From Clostridiales bacterium (lineage in GTDB: Bacteria > Bacillota_A > Clostridia > Christensenellales > Aristaeellaceae), in the NCBI GenBank assembly GCA_012514855.1, contig JAAYZL010000408.1:1-11627 (forward strand): DNA of 11,627 nt. The letters run 5' to 3'. Shown one piece after another: positions 1 to 6,468 of the stretch (positions are counted from its first letter, which is position 1; each line of letters starts with the position of its first letter). The notes under the pieces were generated by a model. It ran no database searches. It was not told the origin of the DNA and saw nothing but the letters and a program-made list of their open reading frames with translations. A program made the position numbers and the translations under genes.

Positions 1-1135
1 CGGCCATGAACTGGAGGTCCGGGTGCAGCGCCGCCTCCATCGCCAGCGCGGACGGGTTGCAGATCGGGCCGACCGGCAGCGCCGGGACGACGTAGGTGTT
101 GTAGTTGTTGACCTGCGCGGTCTCCTCGGCCGTCAGCGCGAGCTTGTCGATGCCCATCAGGTACGTAGCCGTCGGGTCGCTCTCGAGCTTCCAGCCGGCG
201 TTCAGGCGGTTGTGGAACACGGCGGAGACCTTCACATAGTCCTCGGTCTTGCCGGCCTCCCTCTCGATCAGGGACGCGAGTATGATCGACTGGTCCATCG
301 TCAGCGTCGTCTTGTACTGCTCGACCTCGTGGTAATTGCCCTCCTCGTCGGCGTAATACTGGACGTTGTCGGCGTAGAACACCCGGTCGAACACGACGTT
401 CGTCTGCTCGATCAGCGTGTTGAGTATGCTCTGCGCGTTCGCCGAGCGGAAGATGCGGTAGGTGTCGGGCGCGAGATAGCCCTCGAGCTGGTACTTGCGG
501 CCGACGAGCGTGCCCGAGTCCTGCGCGAGCTTCAGCGGGTAGCTCATGTCGGCGAACGCCGTCGCGTCGCGGCAGAGGTTCAGGAACTCCTCCCTGTCGG
601 CGATCGCGCCCTCCGCGTACAGGTAGTCGGCGATCTTCTCGACCGTCCAGCCGGGGATGATCGTGATCGTGCGCTCGGTGTTCTGGCTGCCGGACGACAG
701 TTCCGCGATGATCGCGTTCGCGTCCATCGACGGCGACAGGTTGTAGGTTCCGTAGCTGATGAGGTTCGTCACGCCCTTGAACTGCACGAGGTACTTGAAC
801 ACCGTCTCGTTGCGCAAGAGCTTCGCCTTCACCAGCGCCGCGCCGATCTCGGACACGCTCGTGCCGCTCTCGATCGTGAAGCGCACGACCTGCTGGTTGT
901 TCGGGTCGACGGGCATCAGGTAGTTCTCGTAGGCCTCGTCCCAGGTCATCGTGACGAGCCCTATGACGATGAGCAGCGCGCACAGGAAGATCATGACCGG
1001 GCGGAGCGCCCGCCACAGCCACGCGTACCAGAATACGCCGTACTCGCGCTCGTCGCGCAGCGCCTTTTGATCGTACCGCTCGGGCCGGTAGAACGCCCTT
1101 TTGCGCGGGCGCCTCATGTGCCGCTTGTTCGCCAT
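1..1135 (-). CDS. mltG: Endolytic transglycosylase MltG (YceG-like), C-terminus cut by window edge
   Basis: Membrane-bound lytic transglycosylase that cleaves nascent glycan strands and ends peptidoglycan polymerisation outside the membrane. The 378 visible codons give a basic cytoplasmic N-terminus, one membrane segment at about residues 45-66, a LysM-like region, and the YceG catalytic domain. Family landmarks are LEGYLAPDTY (about 217-226), LASLIEREA (286-294) with the likely catalytic Glu291, and NNYNTY followed by LPVGPICNP (343-361). Only the last stretch of the protein is missing. ATG at 1135 is chosen because AGGAG lies 7 nt upstream, inside the end of the preceding ylbF gene, whose stop is 3 bp away. 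This tight spacing suggests translational coupling in an RNase J-ylbF-mltG unit. Identification is by recognised motifs and is firm. Confidence 0.95.
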   Translation of the reverse strand, partial: MANKRHMRRPRKRAFYRPERYDQKALRDEREYGVFWYAWLWRALRPVMIFLCALLIVIGLVTMTWDEAYENYLMPVDPNNQQVVRFTIESGTSVSEIGAALVKAKLLRNETVFKYLVQFKGVTNLISYGTYNLSPSMDANAIIAELSSGSQNTERTITIIPGWTVEKIADYLYAEGAIADREEFLNLCRDATAFADMSYPLKLAQDSGTLVGRKYQLEGYLAPDTYRIFRSANAQSILNTLIEQTNVVFDRVFYADNVQYYADEEGNYHEVEQYKTTLTMDQSIILASLIEREAGKTEDYVKVSAVFHNRLNAGWKLESDPTATYLMGIDKLALTAEETAQVNNYNTYVVPALPVGPICNPSALAMEAALHPDLQFMA

Positions 1136-1138
1136 AGG

Positions 1139-1489
1139 TCAGCTCCTGGTGAGCGAATCGAGGTCGATGCCGGCCACGTCCGCGAGTATTTTGAAGATAT
1201 CCGCGAGCATCTTCTGGAAGCGGAATTCCGCCAGCAGATAGGCGCTCACGTCCGGGTTGAACTGCAAAAGCGTCCCGATCTGCTTGAGGCGCTCGAGGTC
1301 GTTCTCCGGCATCGATTCGCCCGAGGCCAATTTCGCCTGCACGCGGAACTGCAGCCGCTTGTACTCGTCCAGGAGCGCGCGGTTTGTGTCGTCCTCGTAG
1401 GCCGAGCCGCGCAGCCTGTCGTACTCCCGGAACTCCTCGCTCTCCTTCATCGAGCGCGCGAGCTGGTGCGCAAGGTCATACGGATTCAT
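1139..1489 (-). CDS. ylbF: YlbF/YmcA family regulator
   Basis: Small (116 aa), charged, almost wholly helical protein of the YlbF/YmcA family. In Bacillus subtilis, YlbF, YmcA and YaaT form the Y-complex, which directs RNase Y cleavage of certain mRNAs and affects competence, biofilm formation and sporulation. Family-like features are the N-terminal MNPYDLAHQLARSMKES segment, an EYxxL-type middle helix and the QKMLADIFKILADVAGIDL C-terminal part. An ATG 21 nt further upstream is in frame, but the ATG at 1489 has GGAGG 7 nt before it, so I prefer it; that GGAGG would otherwise be coding. The gene lies 46 bp after RNase J and 3 bp before mltG, with no visible promoter of its own. Its place beside an RNase is consistent with an RNA-decay role, but the partner here is inferred. 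Confidence 0.88.
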   Translation of the reverse strand: MNPYDLAHQLARSMKESEEFREYDRLRGSAYEDDTNRALLDEYKRLQFRVQAKLASGESMPENDLERLKQIGTLLQFNPDVSAYLLAEFRFQKMLADIFKILADVAGIDLDSLTRS

Positions 1490-1535
1490 CAAATCGCCTC
1501 CGTTCTCCATTGGACGAGCATACCGGCCGATCGGT

Positions 1536-3218
1536 TCAAATTTCGACGACGATCGGCAAAATCATCGGGTTGCGCTTGAGCGTCTCGTAGATATAGCGCT
1601 GCACGGCGTCGCGCACGTCGTTCTTCAGGTGGTTCCAGTCGGTGGACTCGACCGGGCCGAACGCGTCGATCGCGCGCTTCGCGGCGTTGCGCGCGCCCTC
1701 GACCAATTCGTCCGCCTCGCGCATATAGACGAAGCCGCGGCTGATGATGTCGGGCCCGGAGACGACCGCGCGCCGGTCGTGGTCGACGCCCATGACGACG
1801 ATGAGCAGCCCGTCCTCGGCGAGGTGCTTGCGGTCCTTGAGAACCACCGCGCCGACGTCGCCGATGCCCAGGCCGTCGATCAGCGTCGACCCGGCCGGGA
1901 CGGTTCCCGCGACGGACATGCCGTTTTCCGAAAACTCGATCATCTCGCCGAGCTCGGGGATGTGGATGTGCGACTCCGGCATGCCCATCGCCTCGGCGAG
2001 CCGCGCGTGCTGGTGCAGGTGCCGGTACTCGCCGTGCACGGGGATGAAGAACTTCGGCTTCACCAGCGCGTGCATCAGCTTCAATTCCTCCTGCCGCGCG
2101 TGGCCGGAGACGTGCACCTCCGCGAGCGCCTCGTAGATCACGTCCGCGCCGGTCCGGACGAGCTGGTTGATGACGCGCGAGACGCTCTTCTCGTTTCCGG
2201 GAATCGGCGTCGCGGACACGATGACCATGTCGCTCTCGCGGATCTCGAGCTTCCTGTGCTCGGCGAACGCCATCCGGGAGAGGCCGCTCATCGGCTCTCC
2301 CTGGCTGCCGGTCGTCACAACCGTGATCTCGTTGTCCTCGAAGCGGTCGATGTCGTCGATGGACACGAGCTTTCCCTCCGGAATCTTCAGCTCGCCCAAT
2401 TGCATCGACACCTTCGAGATGTTGACCATGCTGCGCCCGACCATGCAGACCTTGCGCCCGAAGCGGACGGACGAGTCGACGACCGACTGTATCCGGTGGA
2501 TGTTGCTGGCGAACATCGCGATGATGATGCGCCCCTGCGCGCGCTCGAACAGGTTGTTGAACGTCTGGCACACGGTCTTTTCGGACATCGTGTAGCCGGG
2601 GCGCTCGGCGTTCGTCGAGTCCGCCATCAAAAGCAGCACGCCCTTGCTGCCGAGCTCGCCGAACTTGTTGAGGTCGATGGGCTCGCCGTCGACCGGCGTG
2701 AAGTCGACCTTGAAGTCGCCGGTGTGCACGACGGTGCCGACCGGCGTGTGGATCGCCAAAGCGCACGCGCCCGCGATCGAGTGGTTGACCTTGATGAACT
2801 CGATCTTGAACGCGCCGAGCTCGATCTCGTCGCCGGGCTCGACGACGTTCATCTGGATGCCCTCGATGTGCCGGAACTCCTTGAGCTTCTGCGCGACCAG
2901 GGCGAGCGTCAGCCGCGTTCCGTACAGCGGCGCCGGCATGTCCTTGAGGATGTACGGCGCGGAGCCGGTGTGGTCCTCGTGGCCGTGCGTGATGATATAG
3001 CCGCGAATGCGGTCGCGGTTCTTTTCGAGGTAGGTCACGTCCGGGATCACCAGGTCGATGCCCGGCATGTCCTCTCGCGGGAACATGGAGCCTAAATCGA
3101 CGACCACGATGTCGTCCATGTACTCGAACACCGTGATGTTCTTTCCGATCTCGCCGAAGCCCCCGAGCGGGATCACGCGCAGCCTGGGTTCCCTGTTTTT
3201 GGTCTTTCGTTGGGACAG
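1536..3218 (-). CDS. rnj: Ribonuclease J (metallo-beta-lactamase/beta-CASP), probable CTG start
   Basis: 5'-3' exo- and endoribonuclease of the beta-CASP metallo-beta-lactamase family, central to mRNA decay and rRNA processing in Firmicutes. At 560 aa it has the usual length. Zinc-binding motifs, numbered from the CTG start, are HGHEDH (78-83), H146 or its neighbour in VNHSIAG, D168 in HTGDFK, and H395 in PVHGEYRH. The beta-CASP signatures GSQGEP (304-309) and SGHARQEE (371-378) are also present. No ATG, GTG or TTG is well placed. AAAGGAGGG at 3225-3233 lies 6 nt before CTG (3216-3218), giving MSQRKTKNRE, and homology begins soon after. An in-frame ATG at 3308 and GTG at 3266 would add 30 or 16 unlikely residues and lack good ribosome binding sites. 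Function is secure; the start is inferred. Confidence 0.95.
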   Translation of the reverse strand: MSQRKTKNREPRLRVIPLGGFGEIGKNITVFEYMDDIVVVDLGSMFPREDMPGIDLVIPDVTYLEKNRDRIRGYIITHGHEDHTGSAPYILKDMPAPLYGTRLTLALVAQKLKEFRHIEGIQMNVVEPGDEIELGAFKIEFIKVNHSIAGACALAIHTPVGTVVHTGDFKVDFTPVDGEPIDLNKFGELGSKGVLLLMADSTNAERPGYTMSEKTVCQTFNNLFERAQGRIIIAMFASNIHRIQSVVDSSVRFGRKVCMVGRSMVNISKVSMQLGELKIPEGKLVSIDDIDRFEDNEITVVTTGSQGEPMSGLSRMAFAEHRKLEIRESDMVIVSATPIPGNEKSVSRVINQLVRTGADVIYEALAEVHVSGHARQEELKLMHALVKPKFFIPVHGEYRHLHQHARLAEAMGMPESHIHIPELGEMIEFSENGMSVAGTVPAGSTLIDGLGIGDVGAVVLKDRKHLAEDGLLIVVMGVDHDRRAVVSGPDIISRGFVYMREADELVEGARNAAKRAIDAFGPVESTDWNHLKNDVRDAVQRYIYETLKRNPMILPIVVEI

Positions 3219-3224
3219 AAGTAT

Positions 3225-3233
3225 CCCTCCTTT
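3225..3233 (-). promoter_or_regulatory. Ribosome binding site deciding the CTG start of RNase J
   Basis: AAAGGAGGG on the minus strand is a near-perfect anti-16S match. It is followed by the 6-nt spacer ATACTT and then CTG TCC CAA. The match is much stronger than anything before the upstream in-frame ATG or GTG, so it places initiation at CTG 3218. Confidence 0.75.
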
Positions 3234-3306
3234 TCGTATTGTCGGATGGGGAAGATTATTCGCCACATGCCGCCGTCGACGCGAGCGGTCATGGAAGTTC
3301 CATACC

Positions 3307-3331
3307 AAAAAGTGCCGGCGGATGCCGGCAC
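3307..3331 (-). terminator. Intrinsic terminator or attenuator hairpin in the RNase J leader
   Basis: On the minus strand GTGCCGGC and GCCGGCAC form a perfect 8-bp GC-rich stem around a 4-nt loop, followed directly by TTTTT (3311-3307). This is the form of a rho-independent terminator. It lies 92 bp after the thioredoxin stop, so it may simply end that unit. However, a promoter-like sequence at 3366-3371 lies upstream of it on the same strand. Any transcript from there to RNase J must pass this hairpin, so attenuation is possible. Confidence 0.7.
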
Positions 3332-3365
3332 ATTGATTCTATGGCAGACCTCTCTATCCGCCATA

Positions 3366-3386
3366 AGTATACCACAAAAATCCTCC
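3366..3386 (-). promoter_or_regulatory. Candidate promoter for RNase J (extended -10)
   Basis: The minus strand carries TGGTATACT, an extended -10 with TATACT at 3371-3366. No good -35 is seen at normal spacing, which is common for TGn promoters. The predicted start near 3359 would give a leader of about 140 nt that includes the terminator-like hairpin and a small palindrome (ATGGAA-C-TTCCAT, 3291-3303). The -10 context GGTATACTTA also occurs in the promoter at 4228-4256. Confidence 0.5.
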
Positions 3387-3422
3387 GAATCGCGCCGGTG
3401 CGCGGGATTTAACACGCGGGGA

Positions 3423-3749
3423 TTACTTGTGGGCGTTGATCAGCGCGAGGAGCGCGCCCTTGGGCTGCGCGCCGATCGTGCGCGCGACCTCCTTGCCGTC
3501 CTTGAACAGGATCATCGTCGGGATGCTCGACACGCGGTACTTCGACGCGGCCTCGGGATTGTCGTCTATGTTGATCTTTCCGACGCGAACCTGTCCCCCG
3601 AGCTCCCCGGCCAACTGCTCGAGCACCGGCGCGACCATGCGGCACGGCCCGCACCAGGGCGCCCAGAAGTCCACCAGCAGCGTCCCCAGCGACGAGAGCT
3701 TGACCTCCGCGAGGTCCTCCGACTTCAAATTCAAAATGTTCTCAGACAC
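3423..3749 (-). CDS. trxA: Thioredoxin
   Basis: Small cytoplasmic disulfide reductase of 108 aa, the usual thioredoxin length. The active site [11 protein letters not shown] has WCGPC at residues 32-36, with redox cysteines C33 and C36. The buried Asp is D27 in VDFWA, and the cis-proline P77 lies in [12 protein letters not shown]; the full fold is intact. The start is GTG at 3749, set by GGAGG at 3758-3762 with an 8-nt spacer. That site lies inside the end of the RseC-like gene, whose stop is only 3 bp away, so the two genes are almost certainly co-transcribed and translationally coupled. No thioredoxin reductase gene is in the window. The family is certain; naming it the housekeeping TrxA is an inference. 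Confidence 0.96.
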   Translation of the reverse strand: MSENILNLKSEDLAEVKLSSLGTLLVDFWAPWCGPCRMVAPVLEQLAGELGGQVRVGKINIDDNPEAASKYRVSSIPTMILFKDGKEVARTIGAQPKGALLALINAHK

Positions 3750-3752
3750 AAG

Positions 3753-4148
3753 TTATTCCTCCTTTTTGTCACATGGGCGCGCCTGCGGCTGAAAGCGGCG
3801 CAGCCTCGGCTCCAGAATCTTGATGGCGGCGAGCCCGACCGCGAGTCCGCCGAACGCCGAGACCGCCTGCCAGACCTCCCGGAGGCCCAGCGCGCTCGCG
3901 ATCACGAGGCCGGCGAACAGCAGCGCGACCGGAAGCCCGTAGGCGATCAGCGAGGCGAGCGTCACGCGGCCCTCCGCGAGCGTCAGCTCGACCGAGTCGC
4001 CGGGACGGTAGTTCCCCGCGGGCAGATCGACGAACACGCTCTCGGTCTGGCCGAACTCGCACGCGCGGCACTGATGGCACGCCTCCGTGCGGACGACCTC
4101 GGCCATCAGCTTTCCCTGTCTTTCGACGACAGTCGCCTGCCTTTTCAC
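3753..4148 (-). CDS. RseC/MucC (SoxR-reducing) family membrane protein
   Basis: Protein of 131 aa that matches the RseC/MucC/SoxR-reducing family in layout: an N-terminal MKRQATVVERQGKLMAEVVR segment, a cysteine cluster ACHQCRAC (C24, C27, C30), a small beta-rich part with GDSVEL, and two membrane segments at about 64-89 and 93-111 before a basic C-terminus. In proteobacteria, relatives modulate sigma-E or help keep SoxR reduced through Rsx/Rnf. In Firmicutes the role is not settled. The E. coli protein has, as I recall, four clustered cysteines; here I see three close together plus C126 near the C-terminus. GTG at 4148 is chosen because GAGAGGTG precedes it by a few bases. Co-transcription with thioredoxin suggests a thiol or electron-transfer function, which is inference. 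Confidence 0.8.
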   Translation of the reverse strand: MKRQATVVERQGKLMAEVVRTEACHQCRACEFGQTESVFVDLPAGNYRPGDSVELTLAEGRVTLASLIAYGLPVALLFAGLVIASALGLREVWQAVSAFGGLAVGLAAIKILEPRLRRFQPQARPCDKKEE

Positions 4149-4189
4149 GAAAACACCTCTCGCGATGAATATACACGCATTCCGAACCG

Positions 4190-4213
4190 CTGAAACGCCG
4201 ACTGCGCTTTCAG
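4190..4213 (-). other. Small hairpin in the leader of the RseC-like/thioredoxin transcript
   Basis: CTGAAA and TTTCAG arms, continued by three inner GC pairs across one bulged base, can form a stem of about 9 bp with a 5-nt loop. It would begin about 8 nt after the predicted transcription start and lies well before the ribosome binding site. It may stabilise the 5' end. No known riboswitch is recognised. Confidence 0.35.
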
Positions 4214-4227
4214 CCGGCACTGTCCTA

Positions 4228-4256
4228 AGTATACCCGAAGCGGCGGACTTTCGCAA
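4228..4256 (-). promoter_or_regulatory. Sigma-A-type promoter of the RseC-like/thioredoxin unit
   Basis: On the minus strand, -35 TTGCGA (4256-4251) and -10 TATACT (4233-4228) are separated by exactly 17 bp. Transcription would start near 4221, about 70 nt before the GTG at 4148. It lies in the 149-bp gap between glgB and the RseC-like gene, which shows no convincing glgB terminator. Confidence 0.75.
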
Positions 4257-4297
4257 GGCGCGGCCCGCAAAAACCCGGCCAAATTCTGGAAATACCG

Positions 4298-6313
4298 CTA
4301 CGTCCTGCGAAACACCACCGCCGTGCGGCTGGGGATGTAGACCTGAAAGCCCTCGCCGCGGCCGATATGGTTCCGGGCCTCGTAGACGTAGTCGGCGCTG
4401 ACGCGGCCGAGCCCTCCGAACGCCTCGTCGTCGGTCGTGAACACCGCGCGGTACTCGCCCGGGCCGAGCGTGTGCGTCGGCAGGAAGAAGTCGGTGGGGG
4501 ACAAGGTCGGGTGGAAGTTGAACAGGTAGATCAGGTCGCCCTTCGAGAACGCGAGCAGCTTCCTCTCCTGGTCGATCCACAGATTCACCGCGCCGCGCTT
4601 CGAAAGCACGCGGTACTTGCGCGCGAACTTCAGCATCGCGCGGTCGAAGTCGCGCAGCCACTGGTACTTCAAGGAGCCGTTGTCCTGAAGCGACCACTGG
4701 CGCCTCGCGTACTTGTAGCTCCAGTTGTTGCCCTCGCGCGGGAAGTCGATCCACTCCGGGTGGCCGAACTCGTTGCCCATGAAGTTCAGGTATCCCTCGC
4801 CCGCGAGCGCCATCGTGATGAACCGGATCATCTTGTGAAGCGATATCGCACGGTCGATGACGACGGAATGGAACGCCTTGTCCATGCCGCCGTACATCTC
4901 CTTGTCCGCCATGCGGAAGATCAGCGTCTTGTCGCCGACGAGCGCCTGGTCGTGGCTCTCCGAGTAGCCGATGTTTTTCTCCTCGGGGCGGCGCGTCGTC
5001 AGCTCGTACCACATCTTCTGCATGTCCCAGTCCTCGTCGGACTGGTCCTTGAGGGCGCGAATCCAGAAGTCCGGCACGCCCATCGACAGCCGGTAGTCGA
5101 AGCCTATGCCGCCGTAGCGGATCGGCAGGCACATGCCGGGCATGCCGCTCATGTCCTCGGCGATGGTCATCGCGAACGGGTTGACCGCGTGGATCAGTTC
5201 GTTCGCGAGCTGGAGATACGTGACCGCCTCGACGTTCGTGTTCAGGCTGAAGTAGCGGTCGTAGCGCAAAAAGTCGGTTCCCAGTCCGTGGTCGTGGTAG
5301 AGCATCGAGGTCACGCCGTCGAAGCGGAAGCCGTCGAAGTGGTACTCCTGCAGCCAGAACTTGAGGTTCGACAGCAGGAAATGGATGACCTCGTGCTTTG
5401 CGTAGTTGAACAGCTTCGTGTCCCACGCCGGGTGATCGCGCTTTAAAAAGAACTGGTCGTCGGTGCCGTCGAAGCGGTTGATGCCCTCGATCGTATTTTT
5501 GCTCGCGTGGGAGTGCACAATGTCCAGGAGCACGAACATGCCCATCTCGTGCGCGGTGTTGATCAGGTACTTCAAATCCTCCGGGTTTCCGTACCACGAG
5601 GACGCGGCGAAGAAGTTCGTCACCTGATAGCCGAACGACGCGTAGTACGGGTGCTCCATGATCGCCATCAATTGGATCGTGTTGTACCCGGCCTCCTGCA
5701 CGCGGTCGAGTATGCGGTCGGCGAACTCGCGGTAGGTGCCGATCTGTTCGTCCTCCTGCGCCATGCCGACGTGCGCCTCGTAGATGAACAGCGGGTTGAG
5801 CTTCCGCTTTCCGTAGCCGCCGTCGGTCCAGCGGAACGGGCGGTGCGGAGCCCAGACCTGCCCGGAAAACTCCTCCGTCTCCGGGTCCCTGACGACGCGG
5901 CGGATGTAAGGAGGTATCCGGTCGAACGCTTCGCCGCCCTTCGTCACCTGCACCTTCACGCGCTGGCCGTGCATGAGCGCGTCCTCGCCGGGGAGGAGGA
6001 TCTCCCAGTTGCCGTCCTCGAGCTTGCGAAGCGGGTGGCTTGAGCGGTTCCAGCCGTTGAAGTCGCCGATCAGGTGCAATGCGTCCGCGCCGGGCGCCCA
6101 CTCGCGGTACACCCAGCCGTCCTCCGTCCGGGAGATGCCGTAGTAGAGGTGGCCGTTCGCGAACGACGCGAGGTCCGCCCGGTCGCCCAACAGCTGCCGG
6201 CGCGTGTCCGCGTGGCGCTGCATTCGAAGGGAGATGTCGTTGTAATAGGGCTTCAGCCACGGGTCGATCGACAAAATCTTGTACTGCGGCTGCTTGTCTG
6301 TGCTGCGCTTCAT
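4298..6313 (-). CDS. glgB: 1,4-alpha-glucan branching enzyme, eukaryote-like GH13
   Basis: Makes alpha-1,6 branches in glycogen or starch-like glucan by cutting and transferring alpha-1,4 chains. The 671 aa comprise an N-terminal carbohydrate-binding/beta-sandwich region with YREWAPGADALHLIGDFNGWN (about 69-89), a GH13 barrel and a C-terminal beta domain. Catalytic residues are nucleophile D332 in GFRFDGVTSM, acid/base E386 in TIAEDMSGMP and D455 in SESHDQALVGDK. EGYLNFMGNEFGHPEWIDFPR (506-526) and GYQVTNFFAASS are diagnostic of the plant/animal-like branching-enzyme group rather than the typical E. coli GlgB. ATG 6313 follows GGAGGGG by 5 nt; an ATG 15 nt upstream would swallow that site. 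No other glycogen genes are adjacent, which is unusual for a bacterial glgB. It has its own promoter, shared as a divergent region with the ECF gene. Confidence 0.96.
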   Translation of the reverse strand: MKRSTDKQPQYKILSIDPWLKPYYNDISLRMQRHADTRRQLLGDRADLASFANGHLYYGISRTEDGWVYREWAPGADALHLIGDFNGWNRSSHPLRKLEDGNWEILLPGEDALMHGQRVKVQVTKGGEAFDRIPPYIRRVVRDPETEEFSGQVWAPHRPFRWTDGGYGKRKLNPLFIYEAHVGMAQEDEQIGTYREFADRILDRVQEAGYNTIQLMAIMEHPYYASFGYQVTNFFAASSWYGNPEDLKYLINTAHEMGMFVLLDIVHSHASKNTIEGINRFDGTDDQFFLKRDHPAWDTKLFNYAKHEVIHFLLSNLKFWLQEYHFDGFRFDGVTSMLYHDHGLGTDFLRYDRYFSLNTNVEAVTYLQLANELIHAVNPFAMTIAEDMSGMPGMCLPIRYGGIGFDYRLSMGVPDFWIRALKDQSDEDWDMQKMWYELTTRRPEEKNIGYSESHDQALVGDKTLIFRMADKEMYGGMDKAFHSVVIDRAISLHKMIRFITMALAGEGYLNFMGNEFGHPEWIDFPREGNNWSYKYARRQWSLQDNGSLKYQWLRDFDRAMLKFARKYRVLSKRGAVNLWIDQERKLLAFSKGDLIYLFNFHPTLSPTDFFLPTHTLGPGEYRAVFTTDDEAFGGLGRVSADYVYEARNHIGRGEGFQVYIPSRTAVVFRRT

Positions 6314-6347
6314 GGAGTCCCCTCCCACTTCTCTCCTTAGTATGTCG

Positions 6348-6375
6348 ATTATACCCTCTCAATGAAAAATCACCA
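6348..6375 (-). promoter_or_regulatory. Promoter of glgB
   Basis: The minus strand has a perfect TATAAT -10 at 6353-6348. The best -35 is the weak TGGTGA (6375-6370) with a 16-bp spacer. The predicted start is about 28 nt upstream of the glgB ATG. An 8-bp inverted repeat (6357-6381) sits across the spacer and -35, so an activator or repressor is plausible. Confidence 0.6.
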
Positions 6376-6381
6376 TTGAGA
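6357..6381. promoter_or_regulatory. Inverted repeat, candidate operator between glgB and ECF promoters
   Basis: TCTCAATG (6357-6364) and CATTGAGA (6374-6381) are perfect 8-bp inverted arms with a 9-bp AT-rich spacer, centred between two divergent TATAAT boxes. The right arm contains TTGAGA, the -35 of the ECF promoter, and the left arm lies in the glgB promoter spacer. A dimeric regulator bound here could control both genes. Its identity is unknown and no regulator gene is nearby. Confidence 0.5.
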
Positions 6382-6404
6382 ATTGGAAGGAAATACGTTA
6401 TAAT
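6376..6404 (+). promoter_or_regulatory. Sigma-A-type promoter of the ECF transporter gene
   Basis: -35 TTGAGA (6376-6381) and -10 TATAAT (6399-6404) are spaced by exactly 17 bp, close to consensus. Transcription would start near 6411, leaving a leader of about 58 nt before the GTG start at 6469. Confidence 0.8.
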
Positions 6405-6410
6405 TGCATG

Positions 6411-6450
6411 CGCGGGGGTGCAAAATGCCCCGCGAAATCGAAAAAAACCC
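6411..6450 (+). promoter_or_regulatory. Structured leader (hairpin or H-type pseudoknot) of the ECF gene
   Basis: CGCGGGG (6411-6417) and CCCCGCG (6428-6434) form a 7-bp stem at the predicted mRNA 5' end. Alternatively, a 5-bp stem leaves GGGT (6416-6419) free to pair with ACCC (6447-6450) across an A-rich strand, which gives a small pseudoknot just before the GGAGG site (6456-6460). The layout recalls small riboswitches such as preQ1-I, but I do not see a known consensus sequence. Confidence 0.35.
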
Positions 6451-6468
6451 AAAATGGAGGTGGATTCG

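Noticed and set aside
23..1579. 518-codon plus-strand open frame across mltG and ylbF
   Set aside because: It is antisense to two recognised genes, has Arg/Val/Leu-rich low-complexity text, no ribosome binding site and no family features. It is a high-GC artefact.
1629..3095. 488-codon plus-strand open frame opposite RNase J
   Set aside because: Antisense to a gene with complete catalytic motifs; composition typical of shadow frames.
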